Below are positions 23,038 through 24,159 of a stretch of DNA of 24,159 nucleotides, one piece after another. The first letter of the stretch is position 1, and each line of letters begins with the position of its first letter. The position numbers were made by a program, and so were the translations under genes. A model generated the notes under the pieces. It did no database searches, was not told where the DNA came from, and worked only from the letters and a program-made list of their open reading frames with translations. This DNA is from CAYRFE01 sp964423645 [NCBI: uncultured bacterium] (GTDB lineage: Bacteria; Macinerneyibacteriota; Macinerneyibacteria; Macinerneyibacteriales), in assembly GCA_964423645.1 (NCBI GenBank), contig CAYRFE010000040.1, positions 1-24,159 on the forward strand, given 5' to 3'.

Positions 23038-23789
23038 TATTCTTCCGCGATTTTGGCGGCAATCTCATCTGAAATATCTGCGTTCGTATATATATCCTGC
23101 ACGTCATCATTATCATCAAGAAGATCTTGAAGTTTCATCATTCTGCGTGCACCTTCTTCATCTAATTCAACATAATTTTTCGGTATCATCGTCATTCCGG
23201 AGTCTTTCGGATCATAACCCATTTCCCTGAGTCCGTTTGAGACCGTATAGAGATCGGCCGATTCACAATACACAGCAAATTCGTCGCCATCATCTTGAAT
23301 ATCGGTTACCGGTAATGACAATGCATCCTCGGTAAGTTTTTCTTCAGTTACAGTCTCTTTTGAAATATACATAACTCCTTTACGATCGAACATAAAAGAA
23401 ACACATCCGTTTTCTCCAAGATTTCCATTACATTTTTGCATAATATGACGAATTTCAGCAACAACACGATTCTTATTATCTGTCGTTACCTCTATTATAA
23501 CGGCAACTCCTGCAGGACCGTAACCCTCATAGGTTACTTCCTCATAATTCACACCTTCAAGTTCTCCGGTTCCCTTTTTAATAGCCCGCTCAATGTTATC
23601 TTTAGGCATATTAGCAGCTTTAGCCTTATCAACTGCAAGGCGTAACCGCGGATTACTGTTGATGTCCCCGCCACCTAAACGCGCAGCGATCGCCATCTCT
23701 TTAATAATCTTGGTAAATATTTTACCACGAGCCGCATCGGCTTTCCCTTTTTTATGCTTAATCGTACTCCACTTATTATGACCTGACAT
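23037..23789 (-). CDS. yebC: YebC/TACO1 family protein
   Basis: Protein of 250 residues, the usual length for YebC. The N-terminal SGHNKWSTIKHKKG and the following RGKIFTKIIKEM are hallmark sequences, with NMPKDNIERAIKKGTG and EGYGPAGVA further on. YebC proteins were first described as DNA-binding regulators, in some species controlling ruv genes, and YebC/TACO1 members are now also linked to relief of ribosome stalling at proline-rich stretches. Which applies here is unknown. The ATG at 23789 follows GGGAGG by seven bases; an upstream ATG at 23810 would add seven residues that include the ribosome binding site. It is the first gene of the eight-gene run. Confidence 0.95.
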   Translation of the reverse strand: MSGHNKWSTIKHKKGKADAARGKIFTKIIKEMAIAARLGGGDINSNPRLRLAVDKAKAANMPKDNIERAIKKGTGELEGVNYEEVTYEGYGPAGVAVIIEVTTDNKNRVVAEIRHIMQKCNGNLGENGCVSFMFDRKGVMYISKETVTEEKLTEDALSLPVTDIQDDGDEFAVYCESADLYTVSNGLREMGYDPKDSGMTMIPKNYVELDEEGARRMMKLQDLLDDNDDVQDIYTNADISDEIAAKIAEE

Positions 23790-23827
23790 AGCATAACCTC
23801 CCTTATTCATGTCTGCGTTCGAACGAG

Positions 23828-23856
23828 ACTATATCACAGAAGGAGAATATTGTAAA
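23828..23856 (-). promoter_or_regulatory. Promoter of the yebC-ruvCAB operon
   Basis: On the minus strand TTTACA (plus-strand 23851-23856) and TATAGT (23828-23833), 17 bp apart. The start of transcription would fall about 30 bases before the yebC ATG. Confidence 0.55.
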
Positions 23857-24101
23857 ATATTTTTTACCAATTATCTGAAAGAAATGTATCTTTTTAATTA
23901 CAAGGGATAAACATGAGACCTCTTTCCCCATACGGTTTTTAAAAACTATACCTCTTTCGATAATTTTAGATGCAAAAATATACAAACACGATCATAGTAT
24001 TTCATACTATTATTTTTTTACAGAAGGTGAAATTATAAAATTCCTCTAGTAACAACTCCATTGTGTTCACCAGATACAATAACCTTTGCTATACGCCTAT
24101 A
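23857..24101. other. AT-rich intergenic stretch before yebC
   Basis: No gene seen; short frames here lack ribosome binding sites. The only structure is an AT-rich hairpin ATAGTAT/ATACTAT (23993-23999, 24003-24009), followed on the plus strand by a T-rich run. It resembles a weak terminator, but no plus-strand gene precedes it. The phrase ACCTCTTTC occurs twice (about 23915 and 23950) with no clear meaning. Confidence 0.5.
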
Positions 24102-24139
24102 ACAAAAAAACCCCTTAACAACGCGAGGTTGAAGGGGTT
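24102..24139 (-). terminator. Terminator of a gene beyond the right edge
   Basis: On the minus strand arms AACCCCTT and AAGGGGTT (plus-strand 24132-24139 and 24109-24116), extended by CAAC/GTTG with a small bulge, are followed by a long T run (plus-strand A run 24104-24110). The orientation implies a minus-strand gene to the right, outside the window. Confidence 0.75.
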
Positions 24140-24159
24140 GACGAAAAGTATAGGATCAT

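Noticed and set aside
23803-23985. Minus-strand open frame of 60 codons upstream of yebC
   Set aside because: It overlaps the yebC promoter and leader and has no credible ribosome binding site.

Overview
The window reads as chromosomal DNA of a diderm bacterium of moderate to low GC. Outer-membrane logic is evident: a beta-barrel protein ending in Phe, a LolA-like periplasmic carrier and a lipoprotein signal. The gene set (QueH-type queuosine enzyme, ruvC-ruvA-ruvB behind yebC, a stand-alone dihydroorotate-dehydrogenase-like protein, a DUF3298 protein) would suit a spirochaete or another poorly sampled diderm lineage. That assignment is inference and weak. No rRNA, tRNA, CRISPR array, intact transposase or phage gene was seen.

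Layout. (1) 222-7477, minus strand: a TetR-family regulator followed by a LolD/MacB-type ATPase, two FtsX-type permeases, a LolA-like carrier and an outer-membrane barrel. Together they look like one TetR-controlled envelope-trafficking operon. A small terminal-inverted-repeat element (1665-1828) lies between the last two genes. (2) 7510-8460: almost 1 kb of nested palindromic repeats with no gene. (3) 8467-11135, plus strand: an Fe-S rRNA m5U methyltransferase, possibly with a leaderless mRNA, overlapping an NAD(P)-malic enzyme. (4) 11246-14155, minus strand: an AT-rich accessory patch with a headless coding remnant, a leucine-rich-repeat lipoprotein and an unrecognised secreted protein, set among the same repeats as region 2. 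(5) 14221-15568: ornithine aminotransferase with its own promoter and terminator. (6) 15688-18076: a dihydroorotate-dehydrogenase-like flavoprotein followed by a PAS-GGDEF protein whose GGDEF signature is destroyed. (7) 18181-23856, minus strand: an eight-gene run, yebC-ruvC-ruvA-ruvB-queH-GNAT-ridA-DUF3298, in which most stop and start codons overlap. (8) The right end carries the terminator of a gene lying outside the window.

How the genes work together. The clearest functional units are the envelope operon (energised extraction from the inner membrane, periplasmic carriage, outer-membrane barrel) and the Holliday-junction set RuvABC, which is co-translated with YebC (translation or regulatory factor) and QueH (tRNA queuosine). 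The intergenic regions share at least five kinds of palindromic module that are shuffled between sites. One of them keeps its hairpins through compensating base changes. That repeat system, the degenerate GGDEF protein and the Lol-like operon are the parts most worth a second look.
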